Positions 33,146-41,791 of a DNA stretch of 43,823 bases are shown here, one piece after another (within the stretch, counting starts at the first letter, position 1; every line of letters starts with the position of its first letter). The notes under the pieces are model-generated. The model searched no databases and was not told the DNA's origin. It saw nothing but the letters and a program-made list of their open reading frames with translations. The position numbers were made by a program, and so were the translations under genes. Source of the DNA: Candidatus Babelota bacterium (lineage in GTDB: Bacteria; Babelota; Babeliae; Babelales; Babelaceae); NCBI GenBank assembly GCA_013288045.1, contig JABDCP010000009.1, forward strand, positions 1-43,823, written 5' to 3'.

Positions 33146-34397
33146 TATTTGTTCCTTCACTATACTCTTGCTGCTGTCGTTTTATAAGCATTTCAAAAGG
33201 CAAACCCATAACCTTTGCTGCATGGGCACACCATCGTTGATCAAATTCAGTCGAAGTTATTGAACGTATTTCAGGGAAGAAAAGCCCTGTTTTTGAAGTA
33301 CGCTCTACAATCGTTATGGTACCTTTATACAGTTGCAGCTTATAGGTACCATTAACCACTGTTTGAGTCTTTTCTACAAAAGCATCCAGCGTACTTTTCA
33401 GCGGATGGTACCACATACCATGATACGTAAGATAAGACCACATGGTATCTACATTCTTTTTGAACTGTATCTCTTCTTTGGTCAGACAAAACAGTTCAAG
33501 GTCTTGGTGCATTTTCAGAATAATATGCGCTGCTGGAGCCTCATATATTTCACGACTTTTCATGCCCATAATACCATCTTCAAACATATCAATAAGTCCT
33601 ATACCATGCTTACCACCCAGAACATTGAGTTGCTCTACAATGGCATCTAAGGGCATCTCCTTGCCATCAAGATGAGTAGGAATACCGTTATTAAAAGCAA
33701 GCTCGATTTCTTCAGGAGTATCTGAAGCTTTTAAGGATGGTTTAAGCCATAACCATACGTCATCTGGTATTTGTTGATTGAGCCCTATAGCACCTGAGGC
33801 GATAGATCGGCACCACAAGGTTTTATCATCCCCACCAACAATCTGCTCAGTGACAGGTACCCCCCACGCTTTACATAGCTCCTGCTCTTCTGAACGTGTT
33901 AAATTGAAATCACGGACTGGAACAAGGATCTTAAGCCCTGGTGCAAACATCGTAAACACGTTATGCATTCGATATTGATCATTGCCTTTTCCTGTTGATC
34001 CCTCCATTAGCGCATCACAGCCTAGTCGTAATGCTTCTTGGGCAACTAACCGAGCTACCAACTGACGAGTCATTGAGGTAGAAACCGGATACCCGTTGTA
34101 GCTTGAATTAGCTTGAATAGCCTTTGGAAGCCACTGCTCAGTAAATTCTTTTTGTGCATCGATAACAATAGGCTCAATATTAAGCAACTTCGCTTTTTTG
34201 GTAACTTCTTCAAGTTCCTCTTTGCCTTGTCCTATATTCACGGTGATAGCAACTATTTCCTCTGCTTTGTATACTTTACGTAAAAGCTCGATACACAGCG
34301 ATGAGTCAAGACCACCTGAAAAGGCTACGGCCACCTTCTTAACAGGCGGTATAGTAGTTGCCTGTATTTTTTCCATAATTGAAGTAATTGAGTTCAT
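33138..34397 (-). CDS. Divergent second argininosuccinate synthase-like protein
   Basis: 419 residues. ATP PP-loop 'VAVAFSGGLDSSLC' (residues ~21-34), 'YPVSTSMTRQLVARLVAQEALRLGCDALMEGSTGKGNDQYRM', 'GKHGIGLIDMFEDGIMGMKSREIYEAPAAHIILKMHQDLE' are ArgG family features. Compared with its upstream neighbour it carries a region of its own ('CRSIASGAIGLNQQIPDDVWLWLKP') and differs in most positions. Thus it is a deep paralogue, not a recent copy. It may be a second synthase with other kinetics, a subunit of a mixed tetramer, or an enzyme joining another amine to citrulline or aspartate. The first is the simplest. SD is AAGGAA; stop overlaps argH. Confidence 0.8.
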   Translation of the reverse strand: MNSITSIMEKIQATTIPPVKKVAVAFSGGLDSSLCIELLRKVYKAEEIVAITVNIGQGKEELEEVTKKAKLLNIEPIVIDAQKEFTEQWLPKAIQANSSYNGYPVSTSMTRQLVARLVAQEALRLGCDALMEGSTGKGNDQYRMHNVFTMFAPGLKILVPVRDFNLTRSEEQELCKAWGVPVTEQIVGGDDKTLWCRSIASGAIGLNQQIPDDVWLWLKPSLKASDTPEEIELAFNNGIPTHLDGKEMPLDAIVEQLNVLGGKHGIGLIDMFEDGIMGMKSREIYEAPAAHIILKMHQDLELFCLTKEEIQFKKNVDTMWSYLTYHGMWYHPLKSTLDAFVEKTQTVVNGTYKLQLYKGTITIVERTSKTGLFFPEIRSITSTEFDQRWCAHAAKVMGLPFEMLIKRQQQEYSEGTNNG

Positions 34398-34414
34398 AAT
34401 ATTCCTTATTCTTG

Positions 34415-35626
34415 TTACTTGTTTATATTTGCCATCTTTAATCGTAAGGCTTGAGCCTTAATGAATCCTTGCGCATCGATTGGATTAAACCCACCAAGTT
34501 CATCCATGCTTGCAATGCTCTTGTTATAGAGCGATACCTGAGACTTCCTACTGGTGACGTAGGCGTTGCCTTTATATAAAGTCATATACACCGTACCACT
34601 TACCTGTTCCTGACTCTGGTTAATAGCGGCCATAAGAAATTTCATCTCAGGGCTAAACCAAAAGCCGTTATATATAAGCTCGGCAACTTTTGGCATAAGC
34701 ATATCTTTCAGATGAGCAACCTCACGATCTAAGGTTAATCCTTCGAGATCTCGATGTGCTTTCCACAACATAGTGCCTGCCGGAGTCTCATAAATTCCTC
34801 GTGATTTTATGCCGATAAAACGATTTTCAACCATATCAACTCGGCCGATCCCGTGCAAAGCACCAAGCTCATTGAGATATTTAAACAGTGAAAGAGATCC
34901 GACTATCTGTTTTTCGCTATCTTGTTCAACAGCTACGGGAACTCCCTTTTCAAAAGTGATAGCAATCTTTACTGGCTCTTCAGGAGCATGCAATGGTGAT
35001 TGTGTCCATTCGAAAATAGTATCACTCGAACCATACGCAGGATCCTCAAGCTCTCCTGCTTCGTAGCTAATGTGCATAAGATTTGCATCAATGCTATAGG
35101 GTTTTTTAACCGTAGCAGCAATCGGAATACATTGTTCCTGGGCATAGGCGATTAGATCTGAACGCCCTTTAAACTGCAGTAAAAACTCTTGGTCTTTCCA
35201 TGGTGCTATAATCTGCACATCAGGCATCAATGAAAGATAGGTAAGTTCAAAACGTACTTGATCATTTCCTTTGCCCGTTGCACCATGCGCAAGGAGAGTA
35301 CTCTTTTCTTTCCGCGCAATTTCTATCTGCTTGTGTGCAATAAGCGGACGCGCTAATGAAGTACCTAAAAGATAGCTTCCTTCATAGAGCGCGTTTGCTT
35401 TCAATGCTTGAAAAATATACGCTTCAACCAATTCTTCTTGAAGATTCTCTATATACACCTTACTTGCGCCAAGCGAGAGTGCCTTTTTTTTGATTTCTTC
35501 AAAATCTTCTTGTTGGCCGACATCAGCTACAAAGCAAATAACTTCATACCCTTTATTGCAAAGCCATTTGAGAATCACTGAAGTATCTAAACCGCCACTA
35601 TAGGCTAAAATTACTTTCTTCTTCAT
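34415..35626 (-). CDS. argG: Argininosuccinate synthase
   Basis: 403 residues, typical length. It condenses citrulline with aspartate using ATP. '[17 protein letters not shown]' (PP-loop, residues 6-22), '[20 protein letters not shown]', '[14 protein letters not shown]', '[20 protein letters not shown]' and '[28 protein letters not shown]' are canonical. Between artJ (13 bases upstream) and the argG-like gene (18 bases downstream). With argH it would complete arginine synthesis from citrulline; the genes making citrulline are not in the window. Confidence 0.95.
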   Translation of the reverse strand: MKKKVILAYSGGLDTSVILKWLCNKGYEVICFVADVGQQEDFEEIKKKALSLGASKVYIENLQEELVEAYIFQALKANALYEGSYLLGTSLARPLIAHKQIEIARKEKSTLLAHGATGKGNDQVRFELTYLSLMPDVQIIAPWKDQEFLLQFKGRSDLIAYAQEQCIPIAATVKKPYSIDANLMHISYEAGELEDPAYGSSDTIFEWTQSPLHAPEEPVKIAITFEKGVPVAVEQDSEKQIVGSLSLFKYLNELGALHGIGRVDMVENRFIGIKSRGIYETPAGTMLWKAHRDLEGLTLDREVAHLKDMLMPKVAELIYNGFWFSPEMKFLMAAINQSQEQVSGTVYMTLYKGNAYVTSRKSQVSLYNKSIASMDELGGFNPIDAQGFIKAQALRLKMANINK

Positions 35627-35638
35627 TGTATTCCTCTG

Positions 35639-36391
35639 TTAAAAGTTGAGATGCCATTTCTTTTTAAGGTTATCTAAGGTCCCATCTCGTTCTAAGCCAG
35701 TAAGAGCGTGCTGAATCTGCTCAAACACTTCTGGGTATGCCTTTGGTACGGCTAGTGCATAGCTATCCGATACAGAAAGCGTAAGGATGTTAAACTTTTC
35801 AATCCCATAGAGATCAAAAAATGGTTGCACTGCTGCGCGCGAAGATACATAGGCATAGGCGCGACCATTGAGTACTGCAAGGAATGCCTCTGCAGGAGTT
35901 GCCAAACCTCTTAGATCAATTCCCTGCTGCTTTTTCATATAGCTCTCTGCAGAATAACCATCATTAACTATCACTTCTTTGCCCTGAAGATCCTCAATGC
36001 TTTTAGGCGAGGAGTCGGCTAAGGTAATAACCACCAATGGATCATTGGCCAGATAGAGCTTGGTGAAGAAAACTTTTTTGCTACGTTCTGGCGTTGGCGT
36101 CAAACCTGCAGCAAGGACCTGGATCCTACCTGATTGCGCTTCGATCAGGAGCGCATCAAAAGCCATATCTTTAAAGACAATTTCTTTGCCGAGATAGGTG
36201 CCTACTGCACGCACAAGATCGATTTCAAAACCAACAATGCTACCATTCTCTCGATATTCAAAGGGAGGAAAAGCAGGATTAGTACCAACCACGAGAACAT
36301 TTTGATTGGATGCTCCATCTTTTTTGTAGCAATAGAGTACCGCAATCAAACCAGTAATACCTAGAAACAAGGCTATGAGTATCTTCTTCAT
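35639..36391 (-). CDS. artJ: Amino-acid ABC transporter substrate-binding protein
   Basis: 250 residues from ATG 36389-36391; a GTG at 36400 (overlapping argR) is an alternative. SBP_bac_3 family: 'LVVGTNPAFPPFEYRENGSIVGFEIDLVRAVGTYLG', 'FDALLIEAQSGRIQVLAAGLTPTPERSKKVFFTKLY', 'DLQGKEVIVNDGYSAESYM'. The N-terminus 'KKILIALFLGITGLIAVLYC' is hydrophobic; the cysteine after it lacks a good lipobox (Tyr at -1), so it may be anchored by an uncleaved helix. The binding pocket should favour basic or citrulline-like ligands by context, not shown by sequence. Second gene of the island. Confidence 0.85.
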   Translation of the reverse strand: MKKILIALFLGITGLIAVLYCYKKDGASNQNVLVVGTNPAFPPFEYRENGSIVGFEIDLVRAVGTYLGKEIVFKDMAFDALLIEAQSGRIQVLAAGLTPTPERSKKVFFTKLYLANDPLVVITLADSSPKSIEDLQGKEVIVNDGYSAESYMKKQQGIDLRGLATPAEAFLAVLNGRAYAYVSSRAAVQPFFDLYGIEKFNILTLSVSDSYALAVPKAYPEVFEQIQHALTGLERDGTLDNLKKKWHLNF

Positions 36392-36396
36392 ATCAT

Positions 36397-36867
36397 TCAC
36401 TCTGTTGTTTGAGATTTCTTAAAATGAACACTTTGACAAACAGCTTCAAAAACTTTTTGTATATTTTTTATGGACTTTGGCGTAACCAACACAACATTTT
36501 CTCCTGCCAACGTTGCGAGAACTCCTGTATCAGTTTGCTGATCAAGAAAGTCACCAACAAACGGAGCCAGGCCTCCTAACGTTTTAACGACAATCATCGT
36601 TTCATTATGCACAATATCAACCACTCCAAGACGCATGATTTCTTGTTTAACATTAATCTCCTTAAGTTCATAAATCATGGTATCTTTAAATCTATATTTG
36701 GTAACACCAAGTTCTCGCAAATCACGAGAAACAACAGATTGATTGGTTACAATGCCATAGTCCTTTTTAAGGAGGTCGACCAACATATCCTGGTTTTCCA
36801 CCGGATACTTCTTAATTAGGTCCTTAATAGCCTCTTTACGAGCCAGTAAATTCTCAATAGTAGCCAT
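36397..36867 (-). CDS. argR: Arginine repressor ArgR
   Basis: 156 residues; AAGGAG at 7 bases. N-terminal winged helix (1-~75) with 'NQDMLVDLLKKDYGIVTNQSVVSRDLRELGVTKYR', where 'SVVSRDLRELG' is the recognition helix. The C-terminal domain binds arginine and forms hexamers ('VKTLGGLAPFVGDFLDQQ', 'GVLATLAGENVVLVTP'). It heads the operon and two ARG boxes overlap its promoter, so it should repress itself and the island when arginine is high. In Chlamydia ArgR is likewise tied to an amino-acid ABC transporter. Confidence 0.92.
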   Translation of the reverse strand: MATIENLLARKEAIKDLIKKYPVENQDMLVDLLKKDYGIVTNQSVVSRDLRELGVTKYRFKDTMIYELKEINVKQEIMRLGVVDIVHNETMIVVKTLGGLAPFVGDFLDQQTDTGVLATLAGENVVLVTPKSIKNIQKVFEAVCQSVHFKKSQTTE

Positions 36868-36961
36868 AATGCAACTCCTTTGTAAAATGAATTTTTATCC
36901 CAACCAACTCTCTGGTATTTTTCCAGCAATGGCCAGCCACGGTCATTATTGATCAAATTAT

Positions 36962-36979
36962 ATTGAATTATTATTCTTT
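36962..36979. promoter_or_regulatory. ARG box 1 (operator)
   Basis: AT-TGAAT-TATT-ATTCT-TT fits the consensus wnTGAATwwwwATTCAnw with one mismatch in the second arm. It lies 4 bases from ARG box 2, downstream of the -10 with respect to argR. Confidence 0.65.
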
Positions 36980-36983
36980 ATAT

Positions 36984-37001
36984 TGTGAATTATAATTCAT
37001 T
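36984..37001. promoter_or_regulatory. ARG box 2 (operator), perfect match
   Basis: TG-TGAAT-TATA-ATTCA-TT fits the ArgR consensus (wnTGAATwwwwATTCAnw) at every fixed position. The centre-to-centre distance to box 1 is 22 bases, near the 21 seen in E. coli pairs. It covers the -10 of the argR promoter. Confidence 0.8.
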
Positions 37002-37017
37002 TTATCGGGGAAGTCAA
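36989..37017 (-). promoter_or_regulatory. Strong sigma-70-type promoter of the arginine island
   Basis: Minus strand: TTGACT (37012-37017), 17-base spacer, perfect TATAAT (36989-36994). The -10 is inside ARG box 2, so ArgR binding must block polymerase. The leader to the argR ATG is ~115 bases. Confidence 0.8.
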
Positions 37018-37019
37018 GG

Positions 37020-37326
37020 ACTAAATAGAAGATGAAAATATAAATCGTGGAGAGAAGACAAAAGTCGGCCTCAAAGGCATTTTCGCAAGTCGAGCAACAA
37101 AAAAAGGCCCTCTGTCCAACAGCCTCGCACCTCGATTAGATAACATTGGGCTCAAATGGTCGATCAATCAGGACTCGAGAATTGACTCAAAAGGTACTAC
37201 ACGCAAAAGAAGATATAGAAATGAAAGTCAATGAAGCTGTATATACCGATCGGCATACTTTCCCACAAAACCCTGTGGATGAACCTAGACACCTCTACCA
37301 AAGAAGGAATTTTAAGCCAGGGAGCT
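37020..37326. other. Intergenic region between argR promoter and DUF2339 gene
   Basis: About 300 bases. A short GCCT-CAA-AGGC hairpin lies near 37059-37070. A 99-codon open frame on the plus strand (from 37146) runs into the antisense of the DUF2339 gene and looks spurious. Nothing else is recognised. Confidence 0.4.
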
Positions 37327-39543
37327 CTAGGAGGCTTCCTCTCTTTTTGAAAGACGCTGATAGATATACGAAGCAATTATCAGCAAAGCTCCTACAAGTA
37401 AGAAAGCTCCTATGCGCATGCCAGTGTCAGGCATTCGATGAATAATTGAGCCCAATTTCAGCAGTGTGATAAGAAACAAAAAGAGCCCAATAAAGCGTAC
37501 AGAACTATCTTTATACGCAAGACCACCAATAATAAGCAAAAAGGCTGTAATACCATAGTAAACCGTGAGTGCATATTCGCGGTAATCTGACGCTTGTGCA
37601 ACTGATCGTCGAGATGCTTCACTTATAGGCTGTATAAAATACTGCAGGAGCGAAGTAATCTGCGCACGAGCCGATTGAAATAGCTCATAATAATGAATCA
37701 CGAAAATAATATAGAGACGCACGAGGAGAAACAGTAATGCACCAATGACGAAGCTCACTGCCCGCCGTATAAAAACGTAGCGAGCATCTCCTTCAAGTTT
37801 CCCGCGTTCAGGAATGAGTGCAAGCGCAAAAAAGAAGAGAGAAAACAGTACTATAAGCCCTGCAAATAACAGGGTATACGAAAGTATGCTCAGTTGACCT
37901 AGGGGTGGTAAAAAACGATTGATGTGCGATAAATCAAACGATACATAATACAGAGCAGTGTAGAACAAGCTCATCAGTAAAGAAAAAGCTCCAACATAAT
38001 ACAACAAACGTTTCCGATAGATAAAACTCATAAGCACAACAACTGCACCATATCCTGCTGCCAGGAGCGCTTCAAAGGAAGGAATAAGCTGAACTTCAAA
38101 GATGGTTGCTATCACAAAAAGTGGCGCTATGAATGCCCCAGCTAAGGTAAGCGCCGAGAAAGAAGTATCATATTCTACTTTGTTAGGTTCGTGCGTCAAA
38201 TAGGAGGCTAGCATGAGAATACCCATCAAAACCAGCGATGTGCAGATAGGTACGAAGAGCGCAATGGCGCCACCATCCCACAAGAATGGCCCTCTGAGAA
38301 ATGACATGAGTATGAGTATGCTCATCGGCACAAGACTTATGAACAGAATAACTTCTCTTCGCACGAGAAACCACAAACCAGCAAGAAACACAAGCCCAGG
38401 AACAAGCAATCTTATTGCCTCATAAGAAGGCATAAACCCACTAACCGCTACTGTTCCATAACAGCTCACGGTTAAGGCAAGAAGCGTCGCCGTTACCGGA
38501 CGGACGGGAACATTTCGGGTTAATAAAAAACCTATAAAATAAAGGGTCCCCATAATGAGAAAAACTGCAGTAAATAGGCTATACCCAGATCCACCAAAAA
38601 TACCTTTCGTCAGTACAAAATAAGTTTCTCGCATTGAAGAAGTATGATACAAGACTTCATACAATCTTAAGACAGCAATCTGATTTGCAAGAAAAAGAAG
38701 AACGGCATCGTGTACTGTATTCCCTCTATCCTTCATCAGTCCATAATATGAACACACAAGGCAATAGAGTACTGCCATGCCTAACAAACCGATCATTTCG
38801 ATATTAACTGAAAAGGAACCGAATTCAACTGCTATAAAGGTGCAAAAAGCACTCAGATATGCAAGGGAATACCAACTGTTTTTAAGAGCAACAATAAGAG
38901 CAGCGGCTGCCAGCACCAGAAAATAAGAAACCTCCAGAACTGTTCCCGTCATGCTACTATATACCGTAATAAATCCTCCAAAAAAGCTGAGATAGGCTAT
39001 GTTGAGAGAATTGTAGTACACGGCAGCACTAAGCGAACCAAAAGAAACAATACCAAAACCAACAAGCGCTAAAGGCTGCGGAATAAGATGGTAATACGAA
39101 GATGCCGCAAAGATAGAGAGATAATACAAAATAATACCGCAGGCGAAGGTTGCACGTGACCATAATTGATACCGAGTCCATACATACCCACTTACTGCAA
39201 TGAAGCCTGTAGCTATTGCTAATCCCAAAACCACTTGTAAAAGTGGACTTAGTACATCATGCTGTATCGCATACCGAACAAAGAAAAGAGCGCCCAGTGC
39301 AAATACAACAACCCCGAGTGTTTGCAACCAATATTTCCCAATCGTTAATTCAAGAGATCGCCAATCTCTTACTTTCTCTTTGGATGGTTCTTTAAGGGGG
39401 CGTACAAAAGGCTTTTTTTCTTCCTGTTTCTGACTGGGGGACTGTAACACGGTCTCAAGTTCTTTGATACGCTGCTCTTGTTGAGCTAGCTGTTCGCTGA
39501 TTTTTTTGAGTTCTTGCAAAAGCTCATTATCGTTCTTTGCCAT
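37327..39543 (-). CDS. DUF2339 family polytopic membrane protein
   Basis: 738 residues from ATG 39541-39543; a TTG three codons earlier is less likely. The N-terminal ~40 residues form a coiled coil ('NDNELLQELKKISEQLAQQE'), followed by a charged linker and 'DWRSLELTIGKYWLQTLGVVVFALGALFFVRYAI', the usual DUF2339 entry (the family pattern is 'E...G.rwl..iG...l..G..fflkya'). The rest is ~20 TM helices. The function of DUF2339 is unknown; some members are near cell-surface polysaccharide or envelope genes. It is transcribed alone here. Confidence 0.8.
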   Translation of the reverse strand: MAKNDNELLQELKKISEQLAQQEQRIKELETVLQSPSQKQEEKKPFVRPLKEPSKEKVRDWRSLELTIGKYWLQTLGVVVFALGALFFVRYAIQHDVLSPLLQVVLGLAIATGFIAVSGYVWTRYQLWSRATFACGIILYYLSIFAASSYYHLIPQPLALVGFGIVSFGSLSAAVYYNSLNIAYLSFFGGFITVYSSMTGTVLEVSYFLVLAAAALIVALKNSWYSLAYLSAFCTFIAVEFGSFSVNIEMIGLLGMAVLYCLVCSYYGLMKDRGNTVHDAVLLFLANQIAVLRLYEVLYHTSSMRETYFVLTKGIFGGSGYSLFTAVFLIMGTLYFIGFLLTRNVPVRPVTATLLALTVSCYGTVAVSGFMPSYEAIRLLVPGLVFLAGLWFLVRREVILFISLVPMSILILMSFLRGPFLWDGGAIALFVPICTSLVLMGILMLASYLTHEPNKVEYDTSFSALTLAGAFIAPLFVIATIFEVQLIPSFEALLAAGYGAVVVLMSFIYRKRLLYYVGAFSLLMSLFYTALYYVSFDLSHINRFLPPLGQLSILSYTLLFAGLIVLFSLFFFALALIPERGKLEGDARYVFIRRAVSFVIGALLFLLVRLYIIFVIHYYELFQSARAQITSLLQYFIQPISEASRRSVAQASDYREYALTVYYGITAFLLIIGGLAYKDSSVRFIGLFLFLITLLKLGSIIHRMPDTGMRIGAFLLVGALLIIASYIYQRLSKREEAS

Positions 39544-39690
39544 AGGGAGCAACCTCTCATTAGTGTACTCTTTCCATACTCATTTTTCTTCAGTATAAAA
39601 GTTTTCTCAAGAAATACTTCTCGTTCGAGCTCTTACTACTGCAGTCCTTTTCCATGAAAAAAGTTCAAAGCATCGCAACAACATCTTCAT

Positions 39691-39728
39691 GAAGAAGGGC
39701 TGCTCTTTGTTTAAAGCAGCCCTTCTTC
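39691..39728. terminator. Perfect 14-bp hairpin beyond the APC permease gene
   Basis: GAAGAAGGGCTGCT (39691-39704) pairs with AGCAGCCCTTCTTC (39715-39728) around a 10-base loop. On the plus strand the tail is TTACTATTTG; on the minus strand, the direction of the permease gene (stop 39739), there is no T-run. Probably terminator or 3' stabiliser for the permease mRNA. Confidence 0.6.
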
Positions 39729-39738
39729 TTACTATTTG

Positions 39739-41040
39739 TTAGGCGATGTGAGATTCTTTTTTTCCCTTATACAAAAGTCCACCAATACCAAGACATGCCA
39801 GGTATGGGAGTGCAAAGAGAAGCCGCTCTTGTACTGAAGTACCAAGACTAAAGATACAATAGCACACAAGGCCAATAACTAATGCAAGAGATATGTACGT
39901 CAAAGGCACTTGAGAAGCTTTACCTCTTTGGCGTTGAAGAACACTCAATGAGATAAGGGGAAGAATAAATGACAAGATAACGCCCATGTTACTCAATGAG
40001 CCCACGATCGGAATGCTTGGCATAAGAGTTGCTATACTGAAAGACATAATCGCAATAATCATAATCGTGACCCAAGGGCGATACCATGCGGTTTCGAGGC
40101 GCAACACATGAGAGAAGTAAAAAAGATCCTGCTCTGCCATTGCATGAAGTACGGCCGCATTCGCATTCAAAAGCCCCGCTGCTGCTGCAAAAAGCATTAA
40201 TGCAGAAGCTGCTGGAATAATGATTTTCATAAGCGTCTTGAAATAAGGGATTGGAAGCGTGAGGAAATCTGCAAAGGAAGAAGCTTGTTGTGCTGCAAGC
40301 TCCGTTGGACCCATAAGGTTCAATACCCCTAAAGTAAAGAGCGTATAGAGAAGCGCTGTAATAATAAAGCCTATAAGGATTGCAAGTGGCGCATTACGTT
40401 CACTATTTTCAATATGGTTACTGATGGAGCAGCAATACTCAAACCCTAAGTAACCAAATATCGCTAAAGGCATTGAATAGGGAATCATGCTCAACTCAGC
40501 AGAGGTCACCGTAAATGAAGGATTAATGATAAATGGCAACAGCAGAATAACCGATACGATCGGAATAATTTTTGAAATCGTTAATGAGTTAAGAATTCTA
40601 CTGTAGAACTTCAAAGTCAACAGATTCAACCCGACTAAGATAAGAATAGTCACAAAATTAAAGAGCACTGGGTTTTCCGTAAACCAGGTCCAATTGGGAC
40701 CTAAGGCACGTAGCAAGGTACCCCGCAAAGCCATCGTTTCAACCGCTATCGCAAAGGTATACCCAACAACATAGAGTAATCCACTCCAGAATCCAGCCGT
40801 CGTATTAAGACCAGCTTTTGCGTACCGATAAAAGCCTCCTGCTCCTGGGCTGTAACGGCTCATTTGCACCGTACTTAGCACAATTGGTAAAAACATTAAA
40901 GCAACCAGTAACCAGGTAATAAAGCTCGCGTTTCCCGCCACCGCAGCCATATATCCAGGTCCAATTAAAATCCCTGATCCAACCATAATATTGATATTCA
41001 TCAATATAGCAGTCGTCAACGAAATTTTGTGTTGCTTCAT
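39739..41040 (-). CDS. APC-superfamily amino-acid permease
   Basis: 433 residues from ATG 41038-41040 (AAAGG at 7 bases); a longer frame from 41181 adds 47 residues of non-membrane sequence and is rejected. About 12 TM helices. TM1 'TAILMNINIMVGSGILIGPG' has the unwound GSGI motif that binds the substrate carboxyl/amino groups in APC transporters. TM3-TM6 features ('YSPGAGGFYRYAKAGLNTTAGFWSGLLYVVGY', 'IFGYLGFEYCC') match amino-acid permeases/antiporters (AdiC/CadB-like group). Substrate undecided; the arginine island upstream makes an arginine/ornithine or similar exchanger an idea only. Two 18-bp direct repeats lie in its promoter zone. Confidence 0.85.
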   Translation of the reverse strand: MKQHKISLTTAILMNINIMVGSGILIGPGYMAAVAGNASFITWLLVALMFLPIVLSTVQMSRYSPGAGGFYRYAKAGLNTTAGFWSGLLYVVGYTFAIAVETMALRGTLLRALGPNWTWFTENPVLFNFVTILILVGLNLLTLKFYSRILNSLTISKIIPIVSVILLLPFIINPSFTVTSAELSMIPYSMPLAIFGYLGFEYCCSISNHIENSERNAPLAILIGFIITALLYTLFTLGVLNLMGPTELAAQQASSFADFLTLPIPYFKTLMKIIIPAASALMLFAAAAGLLNANAAVLHAMAEQDLFYFSHVLRLETAWYRPWVTIMIIAIMSFSIATLMPSIPIVGSLSNMGVILSFILPLISLSVLQRQRGKASQVPLTYISLALVIGLVCYCIFSLGTSVQERLLFALPYLACLGIGGLLYKGKKESHIA

Positions 41041-41149
41041 GAGGAAACCTTTCTGGTAAGCTCTACATAGGCGCATTCGGATATCACAAAAAGATGAATA
41101 GGCCTTCAGAGCGTTTATGAGGGATCTTTCACTTTTCCTAGTACGGGAG

Positions 41150-41185
41150 CACTTTAATAGCAAAAGACACTTTAATAGCAAAAGA
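41150..41185. repeat. Two perfect 18-bp tandem repeats upstream of the APC permease
   Basis: CACTTTAATAGCAAAAGA occurs twice in a row (41150-41167, 41168-41185). On the minus strand each unit gives TTGCTATTAAAG; TTGCTA of one copy and TATTAA of the next are 16 bases apart, a promoter-like spacing. The remainder of the 349-base divergent gap 41041-41389 holds no gene. Confidence 0.85.
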
Positions 41186-41389
41186 CATTGTTACAGCATA
41201 TCAGGTTAAAAAAATACGTAAAGCCAGTGTTACATGGGTGGCTGTGTAGGCCACACTTGATAGATTCGTGCTTTTCACTAGCCACTCGATCATACTTTTG
41301 GTACACTACTAAAAAAATGAAGCATGTATGAGATACCAGGCAAAGGTGCTCCTGTGGACACACCTAACATCTAAAGTGATGGTTACCCT

Positions 41390-41791
41390 ATGAAATCATT
41401 CCGTACAGCTTTTACCAGCCCCATCTTTCTCAAAGTTTCATCCCTTATCTTAGGGTTTCTTCTCTGGTCTTCCGTAAGTGAGCTCTTTCCTCGCACACTG
41501 TGGGTAGCGGTCCCTATCTCTTTTTACAATAAAGACTTGCGCGCTATTAGCGCACCAGAATCAGTTCATATTGAGTTAAGCGGCAAACGATCACATATTA
41601 AACGTATTGATACTCATAATCTGGCAGTTCATATCGATGCACAAACATTGCACACGGGAGACAATCACCTAGCGATTACCCATGAGCAGCTTCTAATGCC
41701 GCCAAGCATAACGGTAGCAACAATAATCCCACAAAAAGTTGTGGTACAGGTAACTCAGGTGCCTCCTGTACGTAAAGGAGAGGCCTCATGA
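41390..41791 (+). CDS. CdaR/YbbR-like single-domain membrane protein
   Basis: 133 residues. One N-terminal TM helix ('FLKVSSLILGFLLWSSVSEL', ~14-33) and one YbbR domain ('VAVPISFYNKDLRAISAPESVHIELSGKRSHIKRIDTHNLAVHIDAQTLHTGDNHLAIT', ~43-105), against 3-4 in Firmicutes CdaR. In other bacteria CdaR regulates CdaA, with both next to glmM. Here only cdaR-like and glmM are together, with a 4-base overlap; the CdaA-like gene is at 25191. The short, one-domain form is common outside Firmicutes. Confidence 0.8.
   Translation: MKSFRTAFTSPIFLKVSSLILGFLLWSSVSELFPRTLWVAVPISFYNKDLRAISAPESVHIELSGKRSHIKRIDTHNLAVHIDAQTLHTGDNHLAITHEQLLMPPSITVATIIPQKVVVQVTQVPPVRKGEAS

Noticed and set aside
37146-37445. 99-codon plus-strand open frame next to the DUF2339 gene
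   Set aside because: It starts at TTG without a ribosome site, overlaps the real gene antisense for over 100 bases and resembles no family.
41041-41181. N-terminal extension of the APC permease
   Set aside because: The extra 47 residues are Arg/Cys-rich and not membrane-like, run through the 18-bp repeats, and ATG 41040 has a good ribosome site and a proper first helix.
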